This document shows, in pieces, positions 1 through 13,339 of a DNA stretch of 64,000 bases. The notes under the pieces are model-generated. The model had not been told where the DNA came from. It did no database searches and worked only from the letters and a program-made list of their open reading frames with translations. A program made the position numbers and the translations under genes. Origin of the DNA: Ancistrus triradiatus (lineage: Eukaryota > Chordata > Actinopteri > Siluriformes > Loricariidae); the NCBI GenBank assembly GCA_025084515.1, contig JAJAGP010000567.1, forward strand, positions 226,501 through 290,500. The letters are read 5' to 3'. Each line of letters opens with the position of its first letter. Position 1 is the first letter of the stretch.

Positions 1-1419
1 GTATTGTTTGACTGCTGGGACCAAGATTCCAATCAAGATACTAAAGACTCATGAAGGATGAGGTGACGAATGCGTAACGCCACTGTTCACATGAAGGTCC
101 AAGAGCAGATATAGAATCAGTTAAACGTTTGTGCACAAAGTTCGCAGAATTTTGGTTACGCATCAACTGGTCACGTCGGTCTTCTGAACGGCGCGAAGGA
201 ACCAGAATTGATTCTGTGTTGGGCAGCTGCAAGGAACCTGCCACTGGTTTTCACAAAGCTTCTGGCGATACGAGTTCTGTCATTTTTGGAGTCCCCGAAC
301 GGAGTCTGGCATGCAGATTTTTTAATCGGAGCCTGTTCTAATTGCTGCGTCAAGATCAGGCTGACCAATCAGAGCTCGGTTGTTGGGCAGAACAGCTCAA
401 GAGCTTATAGGACGAGCAGACTCAAAAAAACATGGATATTAAAGAAAAGACCTGATGGAATAGAACTGAAAGGCTGGAGAATGATGGTGATAAAGCTCAC
501 AGGGACTGGATGGAAGCGTTTTCTTGTTTATCTAAGTGCCCACTAAAAAATACTAGAGCTTCCTGCACTAGTCTTCGCTTGTTTCTTTGTTTTTCTTAAA
601 TTTACGAAGTGAAAAAGACACGCCGACCACATTAAGAAAAGGAGAATTAAAGAAAGCAAAAGCGGACCAGTTTGAGTGCTTAGACAAAAAGCGTAGCGCA
701 CTCGGTGTGACGGTGTCCCGCTACGTTCAAAATCCCATCAGCGGTTTTCGTGCATGAAAATCGTACTTGGTGTGAATAGACCTTTAAATGTTAGAAAGGG
801 TCAGCGTTGCCATGTAAAGGGTGTTTAGGCCACTGTAAGGAACCGCACAGAACAGAACCGCACTTAGAGAGCTTTGAGTAAACAGGGTTTCTCACGACAG
901 AGAAACCTGGATTATTTCTTAACGAATGCAGAGGACAGAGAGAGACTGGGCTCAGACCCGAAAGCGCTTTAGCTTGTTCCCATAATCCACAGCATGACCA
1001 GGAATATACTCGAGTTAGTGTAAGACACGGCCCACAGTTATTATTGGCAGGTAAGGGCGAATACGTTTTTCTTCCAATAGCATTTTCGTAGAGCAGCTCA
1101 TTTGGCCCAACCATGTCCCGAGACTGTGTGTGTGTGTGTGTGTGTGTGTGTTCTGTCTGTACACGTTATATATGTACAATCCGTCCACGCTCTGCTCTCT
1201 ACCGTGCTCGGTCTGTACACTCTCCCTTTGAAACGCCAATCCAGAAATACTCAAATCCTCACTGAATTATATATAATCATTTAAAACGTACTTGATTTAA
1301 AAAAAAAAAAAAAAAGTGCAGAAAAAAAATACCTTTACGATTATTAAACTCATTGTTCCCTCACGAAGAGAATCACGTCTCGTACGGAGCATGTACGCTC
1401 TCCCTACTGTGATTAAAAG

Positions 1420-1423
<4 letters not shown>

Positions 1424-1491
<68 letters not shown>
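1424..1491. repeat. (CA)n microsatellite
   Basis: About 34 uninterrupted CA units downstream of rras; a further shorter GT tract is at 1125-1150. Confidence 0.98.
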
Positions 1492-1492
<1 letters not shown>

Positions 1493-1547
1493 CACATACA
1501 GTCGGTACACATAATGCCACCATAAGCATTCAAAGACACTGACTCAC

Positions 1548-1576
1548 GCACACACACACACACACACACACTCACA

Positions 1577-1611
<35 letters not shown>

Positions 1612-1622
1612 GCACACACACA
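1548..1622. repeat. Interrupted (CA)n microsatellite
   Basis: CA repeats broken by CTCACACTCA and CGCG, 80-150 bp from the rras stop codon and therefore likely inside its 3' UTR. Confidence 0.95.
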
Positions 1623-1699
1623 GTGCAGACATGTAAGGCACCAGACATGGGCAGGGAGGAGGGGGGTTCAGTCTCCTTGGCGACAGTGTGTGAAGGCAA

Positions 1700-4600
1700 T
1701 CAGAGGATGGTGCAGGGACAGCCGTCTCTCGACTGCTTCCTAGCGTGATTCGCAAGCTGAGGAGGACTCTCCGTCTCCTGGAACTTCCTACAAGGGCGGG
1801 TGAGAAAGACAGGCCTTCATTTAACCTGAGCTCATGCTACACTGACCGTTCTGGCCAAACATTTCACAATCTCAGAATTTTCCATCCATTACTGAATTTA
1901 GGTTCAGAATCTGGACGCACAATCAAGCAGCACGATCAAAATGGACTGCAATTCCAGGGCTGTACTGCAGATGGCGCCAAAGATCGCTCTGTATCGGAAG
2001 CGCTCGGAAGTCTGAGACCTCGTGTTCGGCTTTTTTCTTGGGTTTAATACAATGATTTCTTACAAATCAAGCATACTTTGGGTGAAGATCATCATTTAAA
2101 CATTTTCATTTTAAAAGTCTCATTTTGCAGCATAATACGAACAGGTTCTGTTCCGAGAGTTGGTCCGCATGTACAAAAGTGACCGGACTTCCTGGGTTTA
2201 AAACAGCGCAATAAATCCACAAAAAGGAGGTACGTATTGTAGTCGATGTCACCGCCACAGTCCATCGCTCCTTCCACGTCATCCCTGTGCAGTGCGTCAC
2301 CTTTGTTTACGTTCTGTTCCTGATTTACTTCAGCTGTTCAGTTTCTGTCTCATTAGTTCGGTTATGTAAGCCCTGTATTTCCTTTGTTTGGCGTGAATCG
2401 AGTACGTTTCGCTTCCGTGCGGTTTGTGATGTTAGGGTTTCATTTTCCCTCTTCCTCGTATCACATCACTGCTGTTTGCTGTGTTTTGGACTGTTTGTGG
2501 ACGATATTACACTCCGTTCTCCGCTGTTTTTTGTCCATTTCTGCTCTGTACCGGCTTCTAATGTTCATCTCCCGCTTTCTGCCCAAGCATGCCATTAACA
2601 CGACCACTTCTTGATAAAGCCCGAGTATGCCAGAGACGAGTGAACAACAACATCCTGCTCGCCTCCGTTAAGCACCAGAGGTGTGAACTAACCTACTTGA
2701 AATTCCGCCACAGTTTTAAATTTTGCACTTATTTAAATAATCTTCACATGTCCTGCACAGGCACGTTCGCATCTTTGAAAGTTCGTTAGTCGGAGGTTCG
2801 CACCTAGGGGACTTGCTGTACTCCTTGTTCGGCTTTCTCTGACTTCAAGTGCCCCCATAAATGCTCCTACTGTGACTGTGCAGGACAGTCATGACATAAC
2901 AGTCAGCGTCGTCATCTTTGGTCTTCAAGTGGTTGTTGCATCTGCCCCGTCTCCCCCAGGACTCTTTGCTCTGCACGTCATTACGTTTTATTGATATTTC
3001 TTGATATTTATTGATTTTTCAGTTCCTTACAAACAAACCTCAAGAAGATGGGAGCAGATTTGTAACTAGGTTTACATTTATATTCATTCATTTGGATTAA
3101 AGACGAATGGAGGTTAGGGTTTCACCAACACCATGCCTGATTGATTTCAGGTTGAGAGCAAGAATCCATGATTTTAAATTCTGTACAAGCATTTACTTTG
3201 ATCCTAGCAGTCCGGATTCGTACCTTATCGCTCGCACCACCTCCAGGAAAGCTTCGTCCACGTTGTGGCGGTTCTTCGCTGACGACTCCATATAGTGGAT
3301 CCGGTTCTCCCTGGCAAACGACATGGTCTCTTCTCTTGAGACCTAAAAGCAACAAAATAGCTTTAAGCAGCGGTCACACAAGAAATGTTCTCAGACCATA
3401 TTGGCGGAACCCAGCTCCCCCTCCCCTCGCCCTGCTGACCCAAGATGCAACATCACCAAAACTGTTAGTTGCTGGTGGAAACGAGAACCTGTTGACTGTT
3501 TTCTGGACTAAAGAATTAAATATCACAGCCAACAGGAAACCGATGAGCGGCTTCTCATCCCCGAGGGGACGTGTTATATAAAATGCTGTGCTTACACTCC
3601 TCCATTTTGCCTCTACAGTACTGCTTCACTAACCCCGCCCCTTTAAGTCACCATAGCCAAAGCAGGAGGGCTGTAACTGTTTTGTGGTGTGGTGATGGGG
3701 TGTTTTGTTATCACCACCTTGATGATCACAGTCCGAGTCACGACAATGTCCAGAGGGGAGGCCAAGTGGGGTAGCACCGTGTCCATAAATCCCAAGATAG
3801 CCTAGAGACCTCCCGTAACCTATATGTCATTGGACAGCCACAAAAGGCATTTCACTGCAGGTCCTAATACGTATGGTCGTACATATGACCCATTAAATTT
3901 GATCTGCGTGATATACTGTATCACGTGATATATTTAACACGAGTAAAAATACCCAGTATGTTCAAACACAGTCTTGGGCAAAAGTTTGGGTACGCCAGTT
4001 CACATGACGCTTTGTGTGAAGAGACCTCTAAGGAACAACCCTAAATGATTTCTAGGTTTTCTATGATTTTGTTAGGGACGTTCCACCAAGGGCCCTCAGA
4101 TCAGCTCGCAGGAACATGCTGGTCGTACCGACCACCCGGCAAAAGAGTGCGAAGGCGGCCTTTTCTTATTACGGACCCAACATTTGGAACTCTCTTCCTC
4201 ATGAGCTGAGGGCTCTGGACGATTTTAACATATTTAAGAGGAGGGTCAAGACGTGCACGTAGGGGTTGTCTTTTTGCTAGTGTTTTATGTTTAGATTTCA
4301 ACTGCATTTTTAAATGTTTATTTTATTTCGTTCTTTTATGTATTCTTTTGTTTTTAACTATTTTACATCATTCTATTGTTCTTATGCATCTTTTTACTTC
4401 TGCTTGTGTAAAGCACTTTGTAAAACATTGCATATAAATAAAGCTTATTATTATTATACTGTTATCGACTGATATGAAAAATTTCCCCCCACATCGCCCA
4501 GGCCTATGCTGAAAACAAAAAATCTCTCACGTGCAAAGTTTGGGCTTTGCTCCAGACTGCTCTAAGGTCTCAGAACTTGCTAGACTTGTTAATGGTCTTC

Positions 4601-6931
4601 CAGCAGTCGAGTGCAGAACCATAACCGCTCATCCATCACTGCTCTGCATTATTTTTAGCGCTACACGGAATGCCACGTAACATCCAAACAAACGGCTCTC
4701 ATTACCACTCTGTGCTGCTCCAGGTCCGATTTGTTCCCCACTAGGACCATGGGAAAGTCGTCTCGGTCCTTTACTCGCAGAATCTGAGTGTGAAACTTCT
4801 GGATCTCGTTGTAGCTGAAAAGAAAGACGGGAAGAGTTCAGTCCTTCAGGACGGATGAAGCCATTTCACGTCTCTCACCACAAATATCCGAACCCATCGC
4901 TTTGCACGAGGGTTGGGGGATTTACAGAGCCTCAGACCCCAGAGCTCACTGACCCACTGGATGACGGTTTCAGAGCGTTCAATTAAAAAGACGTGGAGAC
5001 TCCCTGACTGGCGCGCACACAAAGCTGGCACACCAAAACAATCATTATTAGTGTTTTCAGAGGCCGCTGGTGTGTTCGGCCTAATAAGCACACGAGATGC
5101 AAAAAGTATAGGCGTGAATCAAATCATAGACTATGATCTAACACTTAAAACTCCAAAACTTCCTACTTGGTTACGCCTCCGGGGACCATGATAATGGCAC
5201 CAAAAGTGTCAGGTAAGACCTGCTCTGGATTTTGAGAGTGGTTTAACCCACTGCTTTACTAACTGGGTCCAATTCAGCCATCTCAGTAACTGCTCTGAAC
5301 TCTGTCAGCCAAGTATTGCAATCCTGCACCACCAGACTCCCGGTCTGCAAACTATGTCTAAAGACGGTTGCAATTAAAGCCAGCTCAACAATGAACTTAT
5401 TTCCCCATCTGTGAACTAACCACCTTACAGAATATGAAGATTGAGACAAACTTTTGGACTTATCGGCTTAAACTGGCAGCACAAAAAACCCTCAGTAAAC
5501 CTTGGCACTCAGCAAATGCTGTCACCAAGTCAGACAGACACTGTGGCAATTCAGGCGGCTCAGAGAAATGGGTTCCAACCGCTTTTGAATACTTTAGACC
5601 CTATATAAGGTACAAAATGAACAAAACCAAATCATCCAAGTCTTTCCTAACACCTGCAGGTCCATGAAAATCTCCGTTTTTGTGTGTGTTTTTTTGGGGG
5701 GGGGGGGAAATGTCGGCACATGTCAGCACAGCTATGCACTTTCTGAACCTTCTGAATTCAGTACACAGCCAGAACGTTGCCTAGGGGCTGCATTTAAAGC
5801 ACCCACGTCAGTCAGAACGACCGCTTCAATACAGCGCGAGCAGAAAACTGGCGGGATTTGTCCGTACACGATGAACGTGCAGCGCAAAGAACGTGCCTCC
5901 CAAAAATCGTGCAGAGCATGCCTGGCTTTGCAGGCTGCATCCAGGAATAAAACAAGGGCCACTGTTGTGTTCTGCTTGGACAAGGACAAAAAGCAGAATT
6001 GCCCTCCAAACACTACAGGCACGACAAACCGAAGCTGACGCACCGCCAGAGCGCGAGTGAGTCAGCCCTGGACGACGGGCTCCGTGAGGCTTTCGGTGGA
6101 TCTGCAGCATTGCTTCATTAGAACACAGGCAAAACCACAACTCCTCTGATCACATCCTGGTTTTCCACCGATGACTCACTTCTCACAGTACGTGAGCTGT
6201 TCGGTGTGCAGGTGTTAGGAAAAGTGCTGGCAGCTATTCCTGCCCCGTTAGGAATCTGCGCTCGGCCACTACAAAGTCAAATGCGGCACCACAACCTGGC
6301 ATTGGGGTAACGGCTTCTGGCACGGAGTCACGGTTTCCGGTCTGCCACAAATGTGACACCTTTCTGCCAATTTCATGTGTTCATACAGAACTTTTAACAA
6401 CAGGCACCAGCACAAAACCAGTGTTTAACAAAACAGCACTTTCTACAACAAGGCATCACCGCAAAGCAGGAGGACGTCTGAGGGCGAGAGCGGAAAGCGA
6501 GAAACCGTGGGAGGACCGAGACTCAAAAAGGGACCTCCTTGGGCAGCCAAGGTGTTCCATGTCAAAAATAACCTGTAGGACCTAATTAACAAGATGGCAG
6601 GTCACAGGTAAATGGGAGAATTTGAGAGATTTAGTAATGAAACTATAATATAAGACAAAGCAATCAGAATACAACAGCATGAAGAGTATAATAAAAAGAC
6701 AATATTTTTATAACGGGAGTTCTCAGTATGAACCCAATACACAATCATACGTGGTTTTTCTGCAGTTCGCATTGTTGCCTTTATAAACACGTAAAGAGCA
6801 AACATAAACAAAAAACAGCTACCAGCCCATAAGCTCTGTGAACAAAGAAAATTCCCATGCTTATAAAACTAGCCACTTCTCCACCGAAGCTCACAAACGG
6901 CCTTCAGTTCAGTCCTGCACCGAGCACCTGA

Positions 6932-6967
<36 letters not shown>

Positions 6968-7062
6968 CACTGCTTTCTCTTACAAACCCAGTTCAACACC
7001 TACACAGTCTCTGTTCTCTTTCCCTCATTCAATATGACAATTAGAGACTCTGTTCCCTTTCA

Positions 7063-7108
<46 letters not shown>

Positions 7109-7330
7109 CCTTCCAGCATCGTTGAGGGCAAACACCAGTAAGAAGCCTTCTCCTGAGCGCATATACTGCTCTCTCATCGCTCCGAACTCTTCTTGACCTG
7201 CTGTATCCAGAACTGTCACACACACAGGAAAGTAGTATTCATTGAGAAAAAGGAAATGAAAACAACCCAAACGTTAACACAGACACATCTCACAGACATG
7301 ATCACAATACCGCTGGGGGTCTGCTCCACC

Positions 7331-7383
<53 letters not shown>

Positions 7384-10300
7384 ACTGACACAGAGACATA
7401 AAGCAGACCCCGACAATTAAAGAAGGCAGTCCTTTTCAGTCCGAACTCTTTCATTAGATATACATAGGATTCGTCCCGAAAAAAGCAAAATAGAAGCGCT
7501 TTCACTGGTGGTCTCAGACTTTTGGCTCTCGCTGTAAACTCATTCACTTTCATACCCACTTCAAGGTCGCAGGGCCTGACTGGCAGCACTGGGCGCAGGA
7601 AGGAAACCGTCCCTGGACAGGGCGCATGCGTGTCTGTAGTAGAATTTAATTGCCGGCAAGACATTTTCACATTTCAAGAACGGCAAGGGCCGAGGATGGC
7701 GGCTTTTTGAGGTGAAGTGCAGGGAGGGAATCGGTCCTGCCATCACAGGGGGCGAGAGAAGAGTTTGGCGAGCGAGCGGCGGGCAAGAGAACGAGGATAT
7801 ACGACATCTTATTCACGTCTGAATGACAATCTTGGCGACACCATTTTTAAATGGTATCGTTCTACTTTAATTTTCAGTTCAAGGCTTATAAAGCACTGTA
7901 CTGAACATTTGCATGCATATTATCGTTTAAAACAAAACACTAAGCACCTAAAGTAATACGTGACCACGGAAACGTCTGGTTCAGAGAGCGTAACGCAGGC
8001 GGCGACAGCGGATACCTGCACCGAGAAGCTTCCACTCAACTTGGACTGTACCTACTGATGGCTAAAACGAGTTTATGATTCATATGATGAGGCTGCCTAG
8101 TTAACCGAGTCGTGTTTTGTTGCTTCGTTGGCTTTGTGTTCGGTTTTGTGCTTCAAGAGCGCGTCTCCTGGATCGCGCTGCAGCCACTGAAACTACTGCC
8201 TGGATTTTAGCGCCGTCTCGCAGCAGCAAACAGCGAAGTTTCGCTTCGGCTGCACGCAAAATAGGTTTCAGTTGAATGATCACCGCCCCCTCGAAAATTT
8301 CAGACGCCCCCGGCTTTGCACCAGCCCTGATTTCGACATGCACGGTTTAACTCACGACTCTGTTATTCATGTTCATCTGAAGGCTTGGTGTGATGATTAG
8401 AGGTTAGGTTATTCATTATTAAACCAAATGCAAGGTCTTCACTACACATGAATTCTGCTTAAACACGAAAGGGTTTCAAACGTCCAGGTCCGACCGAGAT
8501 CCGAGTGCCACCCCTGGCAGTAGTTACAAAAAAACCACTTCGAACCTCATCATCCATGCGAATGCAGCTTACAACTCCTTATAACTGAAGCGCAGGTCAT
8601 GAATCAAAGACAAACAACCACGTACTGTCTAATCGCGTCTCCTTCCCATCCACGGTGCAGATTTTGGTGTAGGAGTCCTCGATGGTCGGGTCGTAGTCGG
8701 ACACAAAGTAGGACTGTGAAAGAGAGAAGAGTCCTGCGTTATTCGCGGTGCGCAGCAGCTCTCGCACAGGGCCTCCGGGCCCCAGGCGAGAGAGAACACG
8801 TCGGGAATGACTCCCGAATTCCCACAGCCTGCAACACCAGGATCGGAACCTGATGAACACGACAACACCGTGTCCACAAGACTGAACCCAAACTTATGCA
8901 GCTGCAACACCTACTAGAACCTGGTCATCGAACTGGACTGGGGTTCTAATGGGGACGTGCTCTGGTGGTGCAGCTGCAATGGACCCAACACTATCCACAC
9001 TCAGATTTCTACATCTGATTATTCAAGTGGTCCTGTAGACAGCATACTGAGAGCTGGATTTGACTCCAGTAGTTGGATTACTCGGTGCACAAACCAAAGG
9101 TTTTGGAAGACGAAGGAAACAGCAACCGGCTTCTAAGTTTTATTACCACTAAAATATGTTTAGACCTCAATCATCACGCTTGAGTTTACATTTACTCAAC
9201 CTCCATCCCAGACCCACCCACTGACCCAGTGATCCCAATCACCAGATTCCTCGTGATCACTCGTCTTCCATTTAAACCCCTTGTCAGAAGCCAAACACTT
9301 TCAGTTTGGTTTTTGTACCAAATTCAAGCCTTTGTTCCTTTTCGTTCTTTCGTCCAAACTGACATGAACTTTTTTCAGTTCAATAATTTCAACCTCATGT
9401 TCTCTTTCAGCCAAAACTATCTTCATTCTTCTACCTTCATGGACTTCCATAGCAAACGTTCCCATGAATCTAAAATACACTTGGAAAGCTTGGACATCCT
9501 CAAGAACTTTACTAGGTTACAATAAACATAGTTCAAATAAAAAGTTCGACATTACAAATGTCTCAAATGAACGCTAATGCTCAAAATTGATGAGGAACTA
9601 TTAATTATTCGTATAAAACTGAAAAGTCGTATATTCCGCAGCATCCCTCGCATCCTGTTCTGTTCATTACAGCTGTTTAATTGGAAAAATGTAATTTTGT
9701 TCGCACCCTTTACTCAATTAACCAACGTCCTCGGCTTGGAAAGTGTATAGCGTAGTTCTGAGTTTAAACACAGCTCTCAAACAGTTCAGTTGCTTGTTTC
9801 TTTTTCTTTAAGACAGAAGTGGACAGATTAAATATCTATATTGTTTTGTGAAACGAAGGCCATTCCACGCAGATTCCCATAATACAGACGTTTAATCTGT
9901 CCACTACTGTTTCAACAAAACAACAAACTGGCTCCAAGCAGGGCAGAACAAGCAGCAGGAGGCCCAGACGCACAACTGCACAAGCATGTAGTTTGAGAAA
10001 CAGAAAGCTTACAGCTTGTCAGTTGCTGCTTCTTCCTTAAAGAGTGCAAACCAGATATCATGAAGATCTGCTTCAGACTGTAAACGCAAAGCCTTGAAAA
10101 GCTCTGCAGGACCAGCTTTAGCGGACGATCTAAGAAAAGCAAGAGCCAGCGCAGTTCTAGGAAGAGTTACAGAAGTTGTGGGTTGACATTTCCCCCGAAT
10201 CTCTTCTCACAGCTTGAGGCTAAACGTGTGAAGTTGTAATTGCTGCAAACTGATGGGTGGGTGGGGATACCCCCCCCAGTTCAGCAACAGTGGTACACGT

Positions 10301-12422
10301 GGTTAACACTGTCGCCTCCACAGCTCAAACCCAACCTTGTACGCCGCCTGTGTGGCGTTGACATGCTCTCCCCATGTCCATGTGGGTTTACTCTGGGTAC
10401 TCCGGTTTCCTCCCACATTCCCAGGGCATGCATTAGGTTAATTAGTCACGCTAAATTGGCCCAGTAAGAATGGGACTGACTAGAATCGGTGCATCGGCGA
10501 ACACTCGGTAAGAGCTTCTTTTCTATAAAAAGAAGCCAAGTTATTTAGCCAATGCAAACAAAACGCTCGCACTGTAGAACCCTGCTTTAACACACTATAA
10601 ATTAGACGATCTTTTCACTTATTTCAATCATTTCGGATGCCAAATATTCGGTCCATCCCTATTCTGTACATCATCAGTACAGCAATGGAAACTGTATGGA
10701 AGCTGCAAATAATTTGGCCAAGTGGTAATGTGAATAAAAAAGAGGGAACAAAGAATAGATCCATCCACAGTTACAGTGGACAGTCTGTGTTTGCCAACAG
10801 CGACAAACTGCTGTCTGAGATAGGTAGGAAACCAAGTTAAGGCTGTTCCCGAGATACCGATAGAGGAAAGAGGGGAGGGAAGTGTGTGACAGAGCAGAAT
10901 ATTGAAGGCACCACTATCAGGAACTGGGAGTAGATCATTTAGGACTGTAGCAATGTAGATTCAGGGCTACGTCGTGTGTGGAAACGTGACTGAAAAGGCT
11001 CATGGTAACTGCTGTCCATTAGAAACACTTTTCCACTACCACCATTTCCATTATTTTAGCTAAGAGCGGGAGGGTGGACATTGGCCTGTAATTTGCAAGG
11101 CATGTTGAACCAAGGCCAGGATTTCTTAAGAACAGATGTGACGACAAGCATGTATTTATTAACTGGGATATAGGAGAAAAAATGGGAGCGACTCTAGCCT
11201 TTAGGAGGAGGGCAGGAGGCACAGTCATTGATGATTTCTCAAACTAGAACATATAAAGTACCTGGACGGTTGTATCAAAAAAGCATGAATGGTTGGAGCA
11301 CTGTAGGAACAGTCGGTAAATTGAACTAACTTTGCTCCATAAGAACCGCACCATTTTGTAACCATCATTCGATCATGAGCACTCTTAAGCTCGAACCTGC
11401 AAAAAAATATATATAGAAGGCAAATTTCAACATGGAGACCAGAAAAGTAAAGTAACGGCGGTGAAGCCTCACTGCTTATCAAGCTTAAAAACATGGAGAT
11501 TAAAATGTTTTACGATTTTATGGCGTCTAATAAACTCCATCCCGAGTACAGTGGTATCTTGGTACGAGTTTTCCCATAATAATGAATGTAAAATAAATAA
11601 ATCCATTCCACACCGACAGAAAACCTACACTGTATAAGGCATTATATCCATTAACATAAGCCCTGTGAAAACGGTTTTCTTTTTTCCAAAATGACATGAC
11701 TTCTACATCTACAGTACTGCATCCTTAGTGCTAACAAGTCTCCACAGGTCCTAAAAAGGTTTGTTTAAGAAAGGAAAGGTTTTACTAATGGAAGGAGTTC
11801 ATGAAGAGTAAGTGTTTTGCTTTTACTTCTCACTTTCAATCCATTACTCACTAAATGACATGAGGTTTTCAACACTTGGAAAATAAGCTTTGTGTTAATA
11901 ATGTTGGCCAACCACAGGTTAATGCAAGTGTCTGCTATGATACGGTACTATATTAAACTCATCAATACATTTAACTTAATATGGATTTCTTGAACGTATC
12001 CCCATCATAAACCAGGGAGCTCCTGTACAATACAGCTCCATTAATGCCTCATACGGTGTGGATTTTCTGGGGATCTGGAACGCACTTATTCAAGTTACAT
12101 TATTCCTTATGGGACATTTTGCTCGGTACTTGTCCTTTCGGTTCTCGACAAGCCTTCTGGATAAGAGGGACCACTGTAGTAGTTTTTCAGAAGCATGTTT
12201 CGGGTTTTTGTGAAAACACTTTTGATTGTGAGGAAAATCCAAACGCTATTACAGGACATCTTTAGGCATTGGCACCATTGTGAGGGAACACACACTGTAT
12301 GGAGATGGTGAGGGGATGATGGGCACACTCTCTACCTGGATGAACTGGATGGTGAGGGCGCTCTTGCCCACTCCTCCTCCACCAACCACCACCAACTTGT
12401 ATCTCTCCTCCTCTGACGACAT
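1700..12422 (-). CDS. rras: R-Ras small GTPase (6 coding exons, 197 aa)
   Basis: Membrane-bound Ras-family GTPase that switches integrin adhesion and PI3K/Raf-type signalling. Coding exons in transcript order: 12336-12422, 8626-8713, 7110-7212, 4706-4814, 3224-3342, 1700-1787. All junctions are GT-AG, phases match, and the total is 594 nt. Visible motifs: P-loop GGGGVGKS (about residues 14-21), switch I YDPTIEDSYTK, switch II DTAGQEEF, NKSD and the ESSAK base-recognition motif. The tail ends CPCTIL: CTIL is the CAAX box and the cysteine two before it is a likely palmitoylation site, as in human R-Ras (CPCVLL). RRAS2/TC21 ends differently (CHCVIF), which decides the assignment. The N-terminal extension is short (about 8 residues before KLVVVG), so the protein is about 20 residues shorter than human R-Ras (218 aa). 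The start is the first ATG of the exon, just after a 3' splice site. Introns are full of repeats. Confidence 0.96.
4080..4460 (+). mobile_element. 3' end of an L2-like LINE
   Basis: An open stretch (4098-4262) encodes a LINE ORF2 C-terminus: AFSYYGPNIWNSLPHELR then DFNIFKRRVKT, ending in TAG. After it comes a T-rich 3' UTR with AAGCACTTTG...ATAAATAAAG and an ATT repeat tail, typical of fish L2 elements. The 5' part is missing. It sits in an rras intron between exons 4 and 5. Confidence 0.8.
6933..7105. repeat. Two (CA)n tracts beside rras exon 3
   Basis: CA at 6933-6961 and a CT-then-CA tract at about 7063-7105. The second stops 4 bp short of the exon 3 donor, so on the coding strand the intron begins GTAGGTGTGTGTG. 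Confidence 0.95.
7331..7382. repeat. (CA)n microsatellite
   Basis: About 26 CA units in the rras intron between exons 2 and 3. Confidence 0.98.
10285..10480 (+). mobile_element. Mermaid/HE1-like SINE (type B)
   Basis: Has CCGCCTGTGTGGCGTTGACA, CATGTGGGTTTACTCTGGGT, CTCCGGTTTCCTCCCACATT and the end TAGTCACGCTAAATTGGCCC, the standard body of this fish SINE. In rras intron 1. Confidence 0.8.
11019..11228 (-). pseudogene. Reverse-transcriptase fragment of an L2/Rex-like LINE
   Basis: The minus-strand frame reads FLRNPGLGSTCLANYRP, then LPLLAKIMEMVV, the conserved N-terminal motif of non-LTR reverse transcriptases (KKP-x-LD-x-NYRPISLLP-x-SK-x-LEKVV). It is a dead fragment within rras intron 1, with no full ORF around it. 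Confidence 0.7.
11545..12190. repeat. Dispersed inverted repeat element (related to 21035-21330)
   Basis: Ends TGGTATCTTGGTACGAGTTT and GGTTCTCGACAAGC...CACTGTAG form a loose inverted pair. The inside has GTATAAGGCATTATATCC and ACCAGGGAGCTCCTGTACAA, which recur inverted at 21165-21230. No coding content. Probably a non-autonomous DNA element in rras intron 1. Confidence 0.6.
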
Positions 12423-12438
12423 TGCTTTGCTCAATCCC

Positions 12439-12960
12439 CTGTTTAAAAAAAAGTGCATTAAACATTGTTCAGCGAAACCAAATCTTTCACTGAACCCCGA
12501 CATTAAAACATATTAAATAACCGAACCCCTCTGTACGGTTTATAAACAGCCCTCAGACCGTAGAAACACATAAAGAGCCGTTAGGTACGCCAGCTTCGGC
12601 TTCAACATGTCTGAATCTGCACTCAGCCACCGCCGCCTTACACCAACTAAACTCTTCCTGGTTACTTTACTCAAGTTTACAGAAATACGTCTCTCACATT
12701 AAGCAGGACTTACATTTCAAACCTCGCCATATTATCCGAGCTGGTATTAAAGGTTTACCTGGTTTCCGCTGGAAGTGAATGAAGCTAATCAGCTTCTGCT
12801 GCCAAAGTCGAAAAGTCCGACAGTGAAAAGTTGAAACAGCAGCAGCGCCGTTACACGAAAACTCCTCACAAACTGCTGATTTAATCCAACTCCAATCACA
12901 CACACCGACTCAGAAAGACGCAAACCATCATTCACAACAAATACACACGATCCACCGACT
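12439..12960 (-). other. rras: rras 5' untranslated exon and first intron
   Basis: On the minus strand a good 3' splice site (TTTAAACAG) ends at 12439, leaving 16 nt of 5' UTR before the rras start codon. A plausible upstream donor (CCAG|GTAAAC) ends a non-coding exon at 12759. That exon probably begins somewhere between about 12860 and 12960. The exon sequence has no reason to be coding and the transcription start is not visible. Inferred from splice signals only. Confidence 0.5.
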
Positions 12961-13339
12961 TCAGGAATGTCTTACAGCTTCTCTCTCTCTTTTTCATAGC
13001 CAGAGGCCACTTTGTTCTCCTTCCAGTTCAGGGTTGCCAGATTGGGCACAGAATCTACACCATGCCACCCTATACTGAAGAACTATCACCACAACTTGTA
13101 TATATAAAAGGAAAAACACTGGGTGAGAAGGTGTGTCCAAACTTTTGACTGGCAATGTATTGGTACTGTACTGTACTGTATTTATTGATATATATAAATA
13201 TGTATAATGATATTGAGGTTACATGCCCATCTGCACCTCTATGTGCTTTGGGATAGGCTCCAGGCCAGGATAATCAGGGACAAATTGCTATAACATAATA
13301 AAAACAATTATATTTTTATTATAATTATTATTCATTCAG

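Larger units (their letters stand above)
1..1699. other. Region downstream of rras; no further gene seen
   Basis: Sequence 3' of the rras stop codon. It contains the rras 3' UTR of unknown length, three CA/GT microsatellites (1125-1150, 1424-1491, 1548-1622) and an A-rich tract near 1299-1315. I see no convincing exon of another gene. Open frames here are short or built from microsatellite codons. Confidence 0.5.

Noticed and set aside
1297..1755. Long Cys/Val and Thr/His open frames over CA/GT tracts (also at 7193-7420, 28403-28928, 30005-30394, 30746-31201, 35704-35944, 38304-38592)
   Set aside because: They are translations of dinucleotide repeats in all frames and carry no protein signal.
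5664..6140. Overlapping plus and minus ORFs with Cys-containing stretches (RKERASQKSCRACLALQAAS)
   Set aside because: Interesting composition but no family recognised and no splice context. It lies in an rras intron, probably a repeat remnant, and is left unassigned.
8101..8343. 80-codon Ala/Arg-rich minus-strand ORF between rras exons 2 and 3
   Set aside because: No domain, no splice sites matching rras phases, likely chance in a GC-rich patch.
1700..12422. Assignment to rras2 (TC21) or mras instead of rras
   Set aside because: The C-terminus is CPC plus CAAX as in R-Ras, not CHCVIF as in TC21, although parts of the G domain resemble both.
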